64,000 nt of DNA from the NCBI RefSeq assembly GCF_002865645.1, contig NW_020194517.1, positions 744,001 to 808,000 of the forward strand. The letters run 5' to 3'. Each line of letters opens with the position of its first letter. The first letter of the stretch is position 1. A program made the position numbers and the translations under genes. This DNA is from Hyaloscypha bicolor E. Its lineage: Eukaryota; Ascomycota; Leotiomycetes; Helotiales; Hyaloscyphaceae. Below the pieces are notes generated by a model. It was not told the origin of the DNA, did not search any database, and saw nothing but the letters and a program-made list of their open reading frames with translations. Of the stretch, positions 32,746 to 44,093 are shown one piece after another.

Positions 32746-34784
32746 ATGCGACTCGACTTACGGATACTAGGCCTGCCGGCTTCCATACTGTTTCTCTTGG
32801 CCTCTCGCATGATATCTACAAATGCCGCGCAAGACGAAGAATCTCCGGTACAATTGCAGGGGGATCTCCCCATCCAAAAGCGCTTGCCTCCAGACTCCCC
32901 GCAACGCCGCAGGCAGCTCGAAGCTGTAGAAGAACATCTACGACTTGGCAGAAGTCCAGTTGGAGTATTAAAAATGAGCTCTGATGAAGGAGAGAAGTTC
33001 TACATGGATTACTGGCAGTTCGAAGGGGAATTGGAGCAGAGTCAGCTGTTGAATACTGGCATATCGTTGAGAGCTAGAGATGAAGAAGAGGAGGCTCGAC
33101 TGCTGGCAAATTCGTCAGCGACTGTGTCCTTCAGACCGCCGTTCGCTTTACATACGGAAGAGTGGTCTGATACACTGGGTTTTGAGGATCTGAGAGCTCG
33201 CAACGTTGTCGATGATCGCAGCTCTGCTGCTGTTCTTGCCATGCTCACGAAGAGGGGTTTTCAATGCCCGACGGGTACCGCGAACTGCACTGATGCGGGA
33301 TTTCCAAACAGCTGCTGCCCTACCACAGAATTTTGTTATCAAATTCAGGAGTTAGTCAAGGTCATTTTCTTACAAAATTGCTGTTTCTCTTTAACATATG
33401 AGAGTGGTGAGCTGGTGAGCTGTTTTGAGACCTCTCTAGGACCCCTCACCCTTACGTCAGCAAAGCACCTTCAAAGCTCTCAGCTCCCTCGAACTTCGCT
33501 CGATTTTACAGTGCTAATTTCCTGGATAGTACGGGCCTAGGGCCAGTTGGCTGTTGTCCCAACGGGTCGGTGTGTGGAGGAAGTAAGTCTCCCACCCATA
33601 GCATTTATCGTACTTTTATGTCCTGCCGAGTTGTTTATTCTCTAGCTTTGTCTTGGGATGCGACTGCCCCAAAGTCACTGTTCCAACTCCAGACTCTGCT
33701 CATCGAGGCAATACTGATCCTTGAATGTAGCGATCAGCCCTTGTAATGCTCCTAACACGGCTTGTGATGACAACAGCTTCGGAGGCGGCTGTTGCATACC
33801 GAATTTCGTCTGTGCTGGAATTGGCTGTAAGTACTTCAGTGGGGACCTGTGCAGGTTAAAGGCTCATTTGTTTAGGCGTTATAAATTCAACGTTGGTTAC
33901 AACGATAGTGGTCACCCACACTTTCACAGTTTCCGCATCATCAACTGGAAGGAGTACTCAAACAACTACAGTAGTCAGCACGCTGACATCTTCAACTTCG
34001 TCTTCTTCCTTGCGAAGCACTTCAACATCCGTGACTGGCACAGCTACAGGAAGTCCTCCCGTCCGTCCAACAAGTGATACGTTAACTTCGACGTCGACCC
34101 AGGACACAGGCCCTTGCCCAACTGGATTCTACGGATGCTCAGCCACGTATGGAGGCGGGTGTTGCAGGACATTCCGTAACTGTGATATAACTTCATGGTT
34201 CGTAGAATCTCTCTGTTTAGGGTTCCATCCGACTTGTTTGCTTCTCAGATATGTCTTGAGAGTTGACTGCTCGCAAGACACTCTCTGAACTCCAAAGTAT
34301 ACCAGTTAAAGCAATGCTGACTCGAGGATCTGGATTGTAGCCCTGCAGGCAGTTCTACAACAATCGTTAGTAGCGGGGTCACTCTTGTGGTTCCAGTAGG
34401 GCCAGCTGCAACCGTGAATTCTCCGACAGGAAGCTGTGCTACAGGTTGGACGACTTGCGATGCTTCCTTAGGCGGTAATTGTTGTCCTAGCAATTTTCAG
34501 TGTGGTCAGACCCCTTTCTGCTTTCCCTGCTCCACATGTCATACGAGTCTGGTCCCTTGGCTGTCGCTTGAGAGTAGACTCAGAGACATTGTCTCAACGC
34601 CAAAGTCGACCCTTGTAAGGCAATACTGACCCGAAGTTTAGGGACAGCCACTTGCTCGTCTGCAGCCGCGACCTCGACGGCCTTTGTACAGAAAGAAAGT
34701 CCAAGTGCTGGATTCAGTAGCCGGGGAGTCGGGGCCTTCGGTGCCATGATAATGACCTTCATGCTGGGATTAATTCTTGTATAG
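32746..34784 (+). CDS. Secreted, GPI-type cysteine-rich repeat protein
   Basis: Six exons, 32746-33350, 33530-33582, 33731-33826, 33876-34197, 34341-34504 and 34642-34784, give 460 aa. A signal peptide (LGLPASILFLLASRMISTNA) precedes a charged region of about 170 residues. Four or five copies of a cysteine module follow. Examples are CPTGTANCTD...SCCPTTEFC, CNAPNTACDDNSFGGGCC, CPTGFYGCSATYGGGCC and CATGWTTCDASLGGNCC, each ending x5-C with a further Cys beyond an intron. The pattern is C-x5/6-C-x6/7-(G)GxCC-x5-C. A Ser/Thr-rich stretch sits between modules 2 and 3. The C terminus GAFGAMIMTFMLGLILV is a GPI-anchor-type tail. Introns cut the modules at nearly the same place. The family occurs in many filamentous fungi without known function; a cell-wall role is inferred. 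Confidence 0.82.
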
Positions 34785-35229
34785 ACTTGCCTTGAACGAA
34801 TTGTATAGAAATGAAGCAATATCACGTATGGCAACTTCTCAAAAGTCCCTCGGAAGTCCCGAAAGTGACGACCCTCATTAACACGTGACACCCCTGTCGT
34901 TCGACCTTCCAAGATGACGAACTCAACGTGGGGGCAACATCTTCCCCTTTGAAAACAACATCACACCAAACGAACACGCTCTTCTCCCGAATCTCTGAAT
35001 CCAAGCCCGCGACGGAGTCTCCTGTATCTTTCACGCGGGTGCAAATAACGAACAGAAAAGCATTGCGCCCAGCGATCCGTGATTCGCAGCTCAAGGACTT
35101 CGGGGGGGGATCATTCCCCAAGGCGAAGAGGCTTTTTTTGCCAGTCAGTCGCAGTCTCTTCGATCCTCCTCAAACTCTGCCAGAAGGAGTCGGGAAAGAG
35201 AGACAAGACGATAGCTAAAGAGCGGCGGG
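34785..35229. other. Intergenic region, promoter side of ypi1
   Basis: No gene seen. GA/CT-rich sequence precedes the ypi1 start codon. Confidence 0.35.
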
Positions 35230-35839
35230 ATGACGGCAGCAGTGCGAGCACCAGGAGGCGGAGGATCGGGGCAAACCCAGATGCGAAATCCAGTGCAGGG
35301 TGGAGGCAGAGCGAGCCCGGCTATTACGGCGCCGGCGCCGAGACAGGCGGTGCTACATTTGAGGGGCGCGACGAGGGAGGAAGAGTGTGAGCGTGGGCAG
35401 GAGGGCGAGAGTGAGAGGAGGGGCATTTCGTGGGCGGAGGATGTGGTTGATAATGAGGGGATGGGGAGGAAGAGTAGTAAAGGTCTGTTTCGTCCCTTTT
35501 GCGTCCCTCTCATCTTTTGAGATGATATTGCTGGGGGAGGAGGAGGGGACGGGGAAGGGGAAGGGCTGACAGGAGATAGTCTGCTGCATATACCACGCTC
35601 CGAAAGGAATCGACGAGTCGAGTGATGAGAGCTCGAGTGATTCGAGTAGTGATAGTGATAGCGGGGATGATGGGTCCGCAAGGCCGGTGAGGAAACAGGG
35701 CGGTGGGCATGGACATGGACATAATCACGATCATGATCACGGAAAGAGGTCTGGAAAGGGGAAGGGGAGAGCGAGGAGTCCGAATGCGTATGAGAAAGTG
35801 CGTAAGCCTAAAAGTGAGGGTGCTAAGGATAAGGGATAG
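35230..35839 (+). CDS. ypi1: Type 1 protein phosphatase inhibitor/regulator (Ypi1, inhibitor-3 family)
   Basis: Two exons, 35230-35482 and 35580-35839, give 170 aa. The conserved core of PPP1R11/Ypi1 is present: ISWAEDVVDNEGMGRKSSK, then CCIYHAPKG and a run ESSDESSSDSSSDSDS. The family binds PP1 (Glc7) through an R-V-x-W/F-type motif, here ISW in place of V-x-W, and the following VDNE...GRRSSK block. A His-rich segment, GGHGHGHNHDHDHGK, near residue 140 resembles the His/Cys metal-binding tail of mammalian inhibitor-3. The first 40 residues are Gly/Ala-rich. The 97-nt intron lies exactly between SSK and the CCIY block. Confidence 0.9.
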
Positions 35840-36248
35840 GGTGGGAGAATGATTGAGAGTGGAGAAAGATGGTGTCTTGATATGATTGTGTGACAAGGCT
35901 CTGAGCTCGGGTTGCGGGTTGCATTGGGAGGCGTTCTGGTGCCTAGCATAGGATTTCTGCATCTTACTGCTTCGTCGTTACGTTCGCATTCTCTGAGACA
36001 CTCCAAGTGGGAAGACAGCGAGCAGCAGAACTAATGATAATCATGTATAATGGCAGAACCGATCCCGTTGCTTGTGTAATGCTTTTTAAAAGTATCTACA
36101 GTTGAAAATTGATTGACAAGTGTCAACATACCGCTCCAGTGCCGGGAGTAAAAAGTACATATATACATAAGAATAGGGGTTCGTTTCGGCCGTCCTTAGA
36201 GGTGTCAAGTGTCGCTTGTCGTCGCGCAGTCTCATCAACTCTCGTATT
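35840..36248. other. Convergent 3' intergenic region
   Basis: Between the 3' ends of ypi1 and the polygalacturonase gene; no gene seen. Confidence 0.4.
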
Positions 36249-38065
36249 CTAAGAGCAGGACGCTCCTGACGGGACGTTCTTACAACTAGAGCTTGTCTTT
36301 CCGCCAGTCACAGAAACGCCTGTCCAAGTCCAAGATGAGCAAGACCCGCTTCCACAAAGGATTTGGATGTTCGTTCCGGAAGACTCGACGGTTCCAGTTA
36401 TACCTATATGAGAGTCAGCATAGTCTGGTCAAGAGAATGGGGTTCCTTACCATCTAGAGTAAGATCGGTGATGGGAACACCACTAGAATAAATTAGCATC
36501 ATGTTACTTTGGGGAGTAGGGGGCCGAGAGGCGGGGCGTCCTCTCGACTCCTGAGAATGGGGGGAGGTACGTAGTCGGATTTCCAGTCGGGCCGCCATTC
36601 TAAACGTCCCTTAAGTTAGCAAGCTCCTCTTTACTGTGTGGTGTTGAGTTTTGTTGCTTACCTCGTAATCCTGCTCGATGATGATTCCGTATTTCGTGAT
36701 GCCGGAGAGGGTGATGCTAGACAATCTCAAAGTCAGTACTGCCCTCATGAAGTGGATGTTGGTGGGCTGAAACAGTCTTTCACGACTTCTTCGCGCTGGA
36801 GACATGCCAGAGAGAGGAACAGAGGGAGGAAAGCTGAGCTCAGAGATTGCCACGTACTCTCTATAGGATACACCAGAAACGGAACCTGTGGCGTCGTAGA
36901 CGGTCTTAATCCGAACACCATTCTGGGAGTTCTTGATAGTGGAAGATTCAATATTGACACCTGAGACAGTGTTGTCATCTCGACCTCCTACAGAGCCGAT
37001 CGAAAGGCCATGGCCGCCCGAGCAAGTCCTATATTACAGGATCTCGGATCAGCACGGCCTTCAAAGATATAATTGGGAGTTGGATAATGCTCCGAGAATT
37101 GAATGACTTACCCTCCAGTGAAGGTTATGCTCTGCAATTTTGTTAGCAAGTTTGAGGAGACGAAAAAGTTTTGATAACGGACCTTTCCTGAATTTATAGC
37201 CAGACAATCGTCCTGATTTTGTACATTTGCGCCCGAGATTGTGATGCTTGTACTTGAGCCCACATCAAAAGCGTCCGTGTTGGCGGCAAGGGAGTTAGTG
37301 TCTCCCGCGCTGTTGTCAATGGTGATATCAGCCAGAGTGAGGCCTGTTGAGCCATCGATTGAGAAGGCTTGTACTGGGGTGTTCAGGATATTGAGGCCGG
37401 TGATGGATGAAGTGCCAGTCAAAGATAGAGCGTAGAAGAACTTGGGCTTAGTTTTCCCACCATTGCCGCCTAAATTCCAGAATCTCAGATCAGTGTTGTC
37501 TCCAAGCGTACGATTTGGGAGTTGATACAGTAACCCAAGAGTAGTCTGCTCTAAGACTAGCTCGGAGCAGAATACTTACAAGGCATGCGAGAGTTAAAAT
37601 AATGCTCCGAAGGGTTGAGACTTACCTTTGCCATCCCACCATTTCGCACCATTGCCATTGAGAGAATGCCCGGAGGCTCCAGTTACAGTAATATCTTCCC
37701 CTGAGATAGAAAAAAGTGGGCCAGACCATTCTTCATATCCCCATGTCGTCTCGCCCTCAAAGGTTACCTGATAAAAGTCAGCAGGAGCTCAGCAAAAAGG
37801 AGCAGTAAAAACTTGCATGTGTCCCTGACCCGAGATCCGTCAAGTCGAGTGTTACACCAGAGGGGACAGTAATGCCATCAAGGACTATGGTTGCACAGCT
37901 CTTCTTCGAAGCGCTAGCATCAGCTGCTGCAGTAAAGGTACAGCTAGCACGCTTCTGGAGGGCAGCATTCTTAAGGTCTGGGGCAGGTGTTGGCAGAGGG
38001 TTTGCAGAGACGAGAAGTGAAGCCACACCAAGGACCAGCCCAAGTGTTTGGGCGAAATGAGCCAT
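36249..38065 (-). CDS. Endopolygalacturonase (GH28), secreted
   Basis: Nine exons, 38065-37817, 37767-37626, 37469-37183, 37131-37112, 37028-36858, 36716-36662, 36599-36571, 36482-36451 and 36403-36249, give 379 aa. A signal peptide and KR propeptide site (ALQKRASC) lead into the beta-helix. The GH28 signatures are complete: NTDAFDVG (first catalytic Asp; Ala replaces the usual Gly), [11 protein letters not shown] (catalytic Asp pair), [13 protein letters not shown] (His) and VRIKT (Arg-Lys substrate clamp). The C terminus has paired cysteines. The enzyme hydrolyses alpha-1,4 bonds of demethylated homogalacturonan. The first intron has a GC donor (GCAAGT...CAG) and is required for the frame. 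Exon 4 is only 20 nt, exons 7 and 8 are 29 and 32 nt. It is divergent to the pectin methylesterase gene. Confidence 0.92.
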
Positions 38066-38163
38066 TTGAAAGAATGTCTTGGAAAAGCTTAATGAAGAAG
38101 ATGGAGTAAGGTAGTAAGCGAGATGCTTGGAGGAACAAAAATAGTGAATGCCAAGAGCGGCTT

Positions 38164-38169
38164 CTTATA
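38164..38169 (-). promoter_or_regulatory. TATA-like box of the polygalacturonase gene
   Basis: TATAAG on the minus strand about 100 nt upstream of the ATG at 38065. Position fits a core promoter with a leader of normal length. Confidence 0.4.
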
Positions 38170-39580
38170 ACTTCGGGGACACCCACAAAAGGAGAAGCTG
38201 CTCCATCTTCCAGCGATTCCACTGTTCATCCTTCCACGTCAGTTATTCTTACTTCAGACTTCAGTGCAACAGCTCACTGCCACATTGGGAACCTGGAAAC
38301 CTTCACGGCGGCGGTGTTGCTGTCTTCGATATATCATATATCAAATCCCATTAGTTACCGTCTAAACAGGGATTGAGAAGGCAGGGGCCGCAGGGCGCGT
38401 CTGTTTCTTTGCGGACTGCTTCTCAGCTCCTGGACCGGGCCCCATGTTGCGAAGGAAGCTGAGTCCTGATTGGCCACGTAGGTTTGAAGGTTCTTGCACA
38501 AGAACAAAAGGAAGTGTGATCAATCGACTGGTGGATCCGATAACAGGCATAAAGGACGGAATGAGGAGGAAAGCACGAGCGGCCATTGGGGAGGCTTCGT
38601 TTCGTGTTAATTGAGTTGCGGCTGTAGAAAGGGGAAGTGTGGGGTACATCTCGCTGGCGGCCGATTGGTGCTTCTCGAGTAGAGTGTGGCCCCAGTTTCT
38701 CCTCGAATCGCAACAGTCTTCATCCGGTCAAGACGGGCAGTTGCTGATGAGCTTGCCCTACAGATTTGAAACTCATAAGTTGATAAACCTCTTTCGCGGA
38801 TACTTCCGCAATAGGACCTACCTTCAGTACTTCACCCTTTTACTCTCATCTCGCATCAACGTTGGTCCAAGCCCTGCCGAGTCTGCCGGACCGGCCTCTC
38901 TTTCTCTTGCCTTTTCATGCATCGCATCAAGTCTTATGAAGTCAACGCCCATGTTTTTCCGTCCGAGCAAGCCTCAAACTGTTGAAATGACGTGCTATTC
39001 GGTGTTCAGGAAGCTGTCAGGTATGTAAACCCCCCCTGGAATCCCTGAATAGGTACACCATCCGCTGACGCACATGCAGCAACTCGGGTCACCTGCTCTA
39101 TTTCCAACCTTACCCCTCTCAGAGACCCATCGTCTCGGTGTGCTATTGGTGGCATTCAAACCAAGAATCCGTGAAGGGGTTTCACTTTGTTCTCTTTTCT
39201 CATGATCTCCGTTGACCCCTTTGTGTGTGCGGCTGTGCCGCCCCTGCGGAACGAATGCTTGATCTGATAGAGTGGTCTTGTTTCAAGTTTCAGTGACGGC
39301 CCGCCCGGCACTCTACCTATTACCACGAGCTTTAATGGAAGGGAATTTAATTTATTAGAGGTGGATGATCTAGATCCTTGGGAATTCGGAAATCGGCTGG
39401 TCAGCGTCCAAGGTAGGAAACATTTCGTGGGCCTTTTCTTCACATTCTGGAAACATTCTCCACATTTCACTCACCCTTTCCCGCGAAATGTTGGCGGAGT
39501 TTTCATTAAAATCCGTGTCTTTCATTTTACTTCGATACATTGCTGGAATAATTAATTCCCTTGGCATCCGTGTGTCTGCT
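38170..39580. promoter_or_regulatory. Shared divergent promoter region of the two pectinase genes
   Basis: No convincing gene occupies the gap between the GH28 start (38065, minus) and the CE8 start (39684, plus). Bidirectional arrangement suggests shared inducer control, which is inference; specific operator sites were not established. Confidence 0.4.
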
Positions 39581-39587
39581 TTTATAA
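39581..39587 (+). promoter_or_regulatory. TATA-like box of the pectin methylesterase gene
   Basis: TTTATAA about 100 nt upstream of the ATG at 39684. Confidence 0.45.
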
Positions 39588-39683
39588 CCGGCTTTCCCAC
39601 TGCACATTCGAAATATGTTCTGACAACTCCCGATCAGCTTCATCGAGTAAGAGTTCGCACACTTTACTTCGCTCTGGTTCAAC

Positions 39684-40715
39684 ATGCGCCTCTTACTTGC
39701 CGTCAGCTCCCTTGTTACGGCAGCCATTGCCGCAAGCAGGACTTCAGCTCCGTCTGGTGCTATCACAGTTGGCTCCACAGGACAGTACTCAACCGTAGGC
39801 TCGCAAAATCAGATGTCACAGAACACAAATTGACGGCCACAGATTCAAGATGCGATAAATTCTTTGAGCACAACATCAACAGCGGCTCAAATCTTATTCA
39901 TCCAGGCTGGGACATATTCGGAACAGGTCACTATTCCCGCCAGAGCAGCCGCCCTTACGATTTATGGGTCCACCACCGACACAAGCTCATATACAAGCAA
40001 TGCCGTCACCATCCAACATAGTTCGAGTCTTCTGAGCGGTGCAGCTAACGATGAAGCCACGGGTACGGTCATTAATCTCGCTGCAAACACCAAGTTCTAC
40101 AATATCAATATCAAGAACACGTACGGTAAAGGATCTCAAGCTATTGCTCTAGCTGCCTATAACACACAACAAGGATACTACGGCGTTGGCCTTTACGGAT
40201 ACCAAGACACCCTTCTGGCTCAAATTGGTAACCAGGTTTACGGGAAATGCTACATTGAAGGAGCGGTCGACTTTATCTTTGGCCAGCACGCACGAGCATG
40301 GATCGATAGCTCTGACATTAGAGTTTCAGCAGGAGGAGGTGCTATTACCGCGAACGGTCGTGCTTCATCATCTGATGTTTCCTACTATGTCATCAACAAA
40401 TCCTCTGTCTCGACCTCCACGAGCTCCACCGCCGGTTCAGGGACCGTGTATCTTGGCCGCCCATGGAGCCAGTATGCCAGTGTTTGTTTCCAGAACACTG
40501 TTTTGGGGGCTATAATCAACAGCGCGGGGTGGGAACAATGGAGCAGTAGCACGCCAAATACAGCAGCTGTAACTTTCCAGGAGTATGGCAATACCGGAAC
40601 TGGTGCCTCGGGAACCCGAGCAAGCTTCTCGACAAAGCTAAGCTCAGCCGTATCTATCTCGACCATTTTGGGAAGCACATACACCAGCTGGGTCGATACG
40701 AGTTATTTGGCATAG
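39684..40715 (+). CDS. Pectin methylesterase (CE8), secreted
   Basis: Two exons, 39684-39794 and 39843-40715, with a 48-nt intron give 327 aa. A signal peptide (MRLLLAVSSLVTAAIAA) is followed by the right-handed beta-helix of carbohydrate esterase family 8. Signatures in order: GQYST then IQDAIN, IQAGTYSEQV (the GxYxE motif), SQAIAL (catalytic Gln), GYQDTLLAQ (catalytic Asp), GAVDFIFG (second Asp), and LGRPWSQY (Arg). All catalytic residues are present. The enzyme removes methyl esters from pectin, which makes it a substrate for the neighbouring polygalacturonase. Length and single N-terminal intron are ordinary for fungal PMEs. Confidence 0.94.
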
Positions 40716-41388
40716 GTTTGATGGGGATATTGGAGTGGTTGGACGAAACTCGATTCTCAAGTGTACATTGAACCATTTTGTTGCACTCAGAGAACCAGGG
40801 ATCTCTGTCTTGTACATAGTTCACCAGGAATTGTTAATGTAGAATGGCAGATACTAAAAGCACTTGGGACTGGGCGCGAATTGATTTCATCAAAAAGATA
40901 TGAACCCCTGAATGACCCTCAAAGTTTAACCGCCGCTTTTAAGCCTCGGATGAAAGCTAAAAAGCAGCGTCACTATCGTTCATAAGGCCGTTGCATCACT
41001 GTGCAGAAACTAAGCTATTCCCTGCAAGCCTAAAATCCACCGCAGAATTAATTTAAGCTCCGTCAGACCACGTCTAACACAAGACCGTGAACAGACCAAC
41101 AACTGTGATACCAACAATGGACTTTTAACAATACTATTGCGAAGATTGGTCAACAACCTCAGAACCAGCGAGAAGGAAGGAAATTCCCCGGAACAGAAGC
41201 TACCGAGTAGAGTGGAAAGGACGGAGAAGGACTCAATAGCTCCTTGAACTCCGACTGCGAGGACGCTCTTAAGACAAGGAGGTATCTCTGCTAGTTGAGG
41301 GAGTTGCATTTGTACGACGCAGAAGTTTCTCTTTCAGTCCTTTGATCGTCTCCCTTTCCACGAACCAGGACCACCTGCATTCGCCAAG
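40716..41388. other. Intergenic region, no gene recognised
   Basis: Contains the PME terminator and promoter of the FAM210-type gene; nothing else seen. Confidence 0.4.
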
Positions 41389-42806
41389 ATGCTCCGCACT
41401 TCATTACTAGGAGCTCGAGGAGCAACCGGACTCCCACCAACCCTACGATCAAGTTTCCAACGCTCAAACCCCATAAACGCACCCCTCCGCTCCCTAACCC
41501 GAAGAACCATCACATCCGGCCCTCCACGAAGCGCCAAACGCTCAACATCCTTCACATTCACATCTCACGCCAGACCACAGAACCCAACCCTCCTCCAGCG
41601 CATACGCTCCCTCCGCTTCTTCCACAACACGCGACCCCGCCGCAATGGCAGACCCTCTCCAGACCCAACGCCGAACTTGAATTCGGGCGGGGCCGCTGCA
41701 GAAGCAGAACCACAATCGCTGGGCGCGAGGATGAGGAAGTTGTCGAGGGAATACGGATGGTCTGCTCTAGGAGTCTATTTTGCGCTGACCGCCCTGGATT
41801 TTCCGTTTTGTTATTTGTTTGTCAGGCAGATGGGCACGGACAAAATTGGTGAGTTTTATTTCTGCTTGTTGTGTTGAGGTTGCGCTGTGTCCAGTCTCCG
41901 AGGTCAGGAAAAGGTTTGCAAGCGGCTGGGTAGGTTGTGAAATCGACTACTGGTTCTGGAAATATTGGACAGGACGAGGAATGAACGGTGATAAAGGGAT
42001 GTGTGGCATCCGAGAGCAAATCGAGAAAACAGCTATGGAAGTGTAGGGGTGAAGAGCTCAGGCGAGGATCCCCCACAAGGCCTTTCAATAGGCGCACGAG
42101 CAAAAGAATTTGGGAACAGGCATGCCATCTTTCAGGTGAAAATGAGAAGCGGGAGCTTTCAATATTGGATCGCATTCAAAGTTGCCAAAAGAGCTCGATC
42201 CCGATAGTTCGGAGAGAAGCAAATCCAGAAAAGAGGGCAAAGGACCGGCATTCAGGACACTTGGCCCTCGGGTTACCTCTAACTGTTGAGACTGGATATC
42301 ACATAACCACTTTCTTACCTCATCTTTAATATACAAAGAAAATAGGGAAGAAGACTAACAACCTCACAGGAGAATGGGAACACATAGTCGTCTCATACAT
42401 CAAACAGGTTATCCCAGAATCCGTCCAAGAAGCCTGGCACAGCTGGCGCTCCTCAATGAAGAAAGCAGCGAGCAACCAAGAAAGAAGCGAGCAAACCGAG
42501 CCAGCAGGCTGGGGCGTCGAGGAAGCAGATGCGAGGTATAAGAAGGAAGCAAGTACGTCCCCCTCTACCTTTCTTAAGATTTTAGCTTCCTGACAGAAAA
42601 CAGGCCTAGCAACACAACTTGCCCTCGCCTACGCAATCCACAAATCCTTCATCTTCATCCGCGTCCCGCTCACCATCTCCATAACGCCGAAGGTGGTGCG
42701 CGTGTTGAGAGGCTGGGGCTGGGATATCGGGAAGCGGACGACGAAGGAGGCGAGAGCTATTAAGCGGGCGACGATCCAGGCGCAGAAGCCGGCCAAGAAG
42801 AGGTGA
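41389..42806 (+). CDS. Mitochondrial DUF1279/FAM210-type membrane protein
   Basis: Three exons, 41389-41848, 42370-42552 and 42604-42806, give 281 aa. The N terminus is Arg/Ser-rich without acidic residues for about 90 residues and looks like a mitochondrial targeting sequence. The conserved core of the DUF1279 family is REYGWSALGVYFALTALDFP, then FCYLFVRQMGTDKIGEWE, split by intron 1. The C-terminal half has LALAYAIHKSFIFIRVPLTI, a second helix, and TPKVVRVLRGWGWDIG. FAM210A/B and yeast Nat2 relatives sit in mitochondrial membranes and influence mitochondrial gene expression or metabolism; the precise role is unclear. Intron 1 is 521 nt, ten times the local norm, but has a good donor GTGAGT and a GACTAAC branch before CACAG. 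Confidence 0.85.
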
Positions 42807-43544
42807 TGTGTGTAAATATGAATATTTAGTGGGGGTGGGTTGTATGATATTGAGCAAATGGCTGGTTGGCTGGTTGGCTAGAGCTTACGAGGTGATGATG
42901 ACGGTTGTATAATGATAGAGAGGTGGTAGAAATGCCGATTGGGCAATTAGATTCATTCTACTCTACACTCTTTTGTCGTCTTTCGTAAAAAAAAATTTTT
43001 TGTCAATGTTACAGTTGCAGACAAGAAACGATGAACTGCACAACGAACGATACGTTCATAGTTGATAATGATTGACCGAACCCCAGCAATCTTTGACAAA
43101 CACAGCACTGCAAGTCTGCTCCCATCCAATGTGCTGTGTCCTCGCATTTGGTCAAACCCTTAGTTCATGGATCAAATGCGTTTTATTGACCAAAGAACAC
43201 TAATATTGCTGAAGTCATCCTCTGCGTAAAAAGTTGAGTGATAATAAAGATCCCATTTTGAGTCTTCGGCGGTGGGTGGTGGTGTGGTGGGTACCATGAA
43301 TGAGAACGGGAACGAGCAGAACATGGACTTCATCAGTCCATTTCTTAATTGATCCTCGAAACCGAGGGATTTGACATGGCTCATGATACCAGCCGACCCT
43401 TCAATCCACCTCTATAAAGAGGACAAGAAAAGCAGCCGAAGTTCCTTCACCAGCATACCCCACCCATTCCACCACACGTCCGCCAGCCCAACATAAGTCC
43501 TTGATTCACTATCCTCACGCCTTATTGTCCATTCAGGCGCCAAC
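42807..43544. other. Intergenic region, no gene recognised
   Basis: No convincing frame. An A-rich tract occurs near 42986-43000. Confidence 0.4.
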
Positions 43545-44093
43545 ATGGGGAACTCCAACTCCTTACCCGTCGACTCCTTCCTCGATCGGCATGCCTGCTC
43601 CGGGCGCAACATAACCTGGCACTACATCCACGGCAACGGCAATCTGCCCAGCCTCTACCGCGAGTGTCAATACACCCCCGAGATCCTGCGCTCCAACTGC
43701 TGCTTCGACGGGTCCTGCAAACCCTTCTCCTTCGTCGGGGAGTTTCACCGCTATCAATGGTACGATTGGGACGGCCTCGGAGATCCGTATGACAACATCA
43801 CGAATTCCCAGGTCGGGGATTGGGACAGGCATTCGTGGTGGAGGAAGTGGTTGTGTATGGGCGTCGAGGCGAGCTCGGGGCTTAGGGTGTATCACAAAAC
43901 TCCGCTTGGGTGCGATGGGCTGCCGGTAAGCAACCCGGATGTAAAGCTCGGTCAACCAGACCCGGCATGTGTGCTGGTGGAGGAAGAATGGAAAAAGGCG
44001 CCGCCAGCAGAATTATGGAAGACGATTGAAGCGCTCGAGGGGCTTGACCATATGAATGTTAAGCCCCGGAAAGGCACCAAATTCCTTGCTTGA
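43545..44093 (+). CDS. Unknown protein with N-myristoylation-type start
   Basis: A single uninterrupted frame of 182 codons. The first residues MGNSNSL fit the N-myristoylation pattern (Gly2 with Ser6). No signal peptide or membrane helix is seen. The protein is rich in Trp, Cys, Asp and Gly (for example RYQWYDWDGLGDPYD and DRHSWWRKWLCMG) and has a CCFDGSC cluster near residue 53. The C-terminal third is helical with EEEWKKAPPAELWKTIEALE. I do not recognise a family. Composition and lack of introns are compatible with a lineage-restricted, small membrane-tethered protein, but this is inference. ATG context and the absence of any longer competing frame support it as real. Confidence 0.6.
   Translation: MGNSNSLPVDSFLDRHACSGRNITWHYIHGNGNLPSLYRECQYTPEILRSNCCFDGSCKPFSFVGEFHRYQWYDWDGLGDPYDNITNSQVGDWDRHSWWRKWLCMGVEASSGLRVYHKTPLGCDGLPVSNPDVKLGQPDPACVLVEEEWKKAPPAELWKTIEALEGLDHMNVKPRKGTKFLA

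Noticed and set aside
35145..35681. 178-codon minus-strand frame over ypi1
   Set aside because: Antisense shadow of ypi1 and its intron.
38423..39028. Short frames in the divergent pectinase promoter
   Set aside because: No domains, no conserved start, and frames overlap on both strands; treated as promoter sequence.
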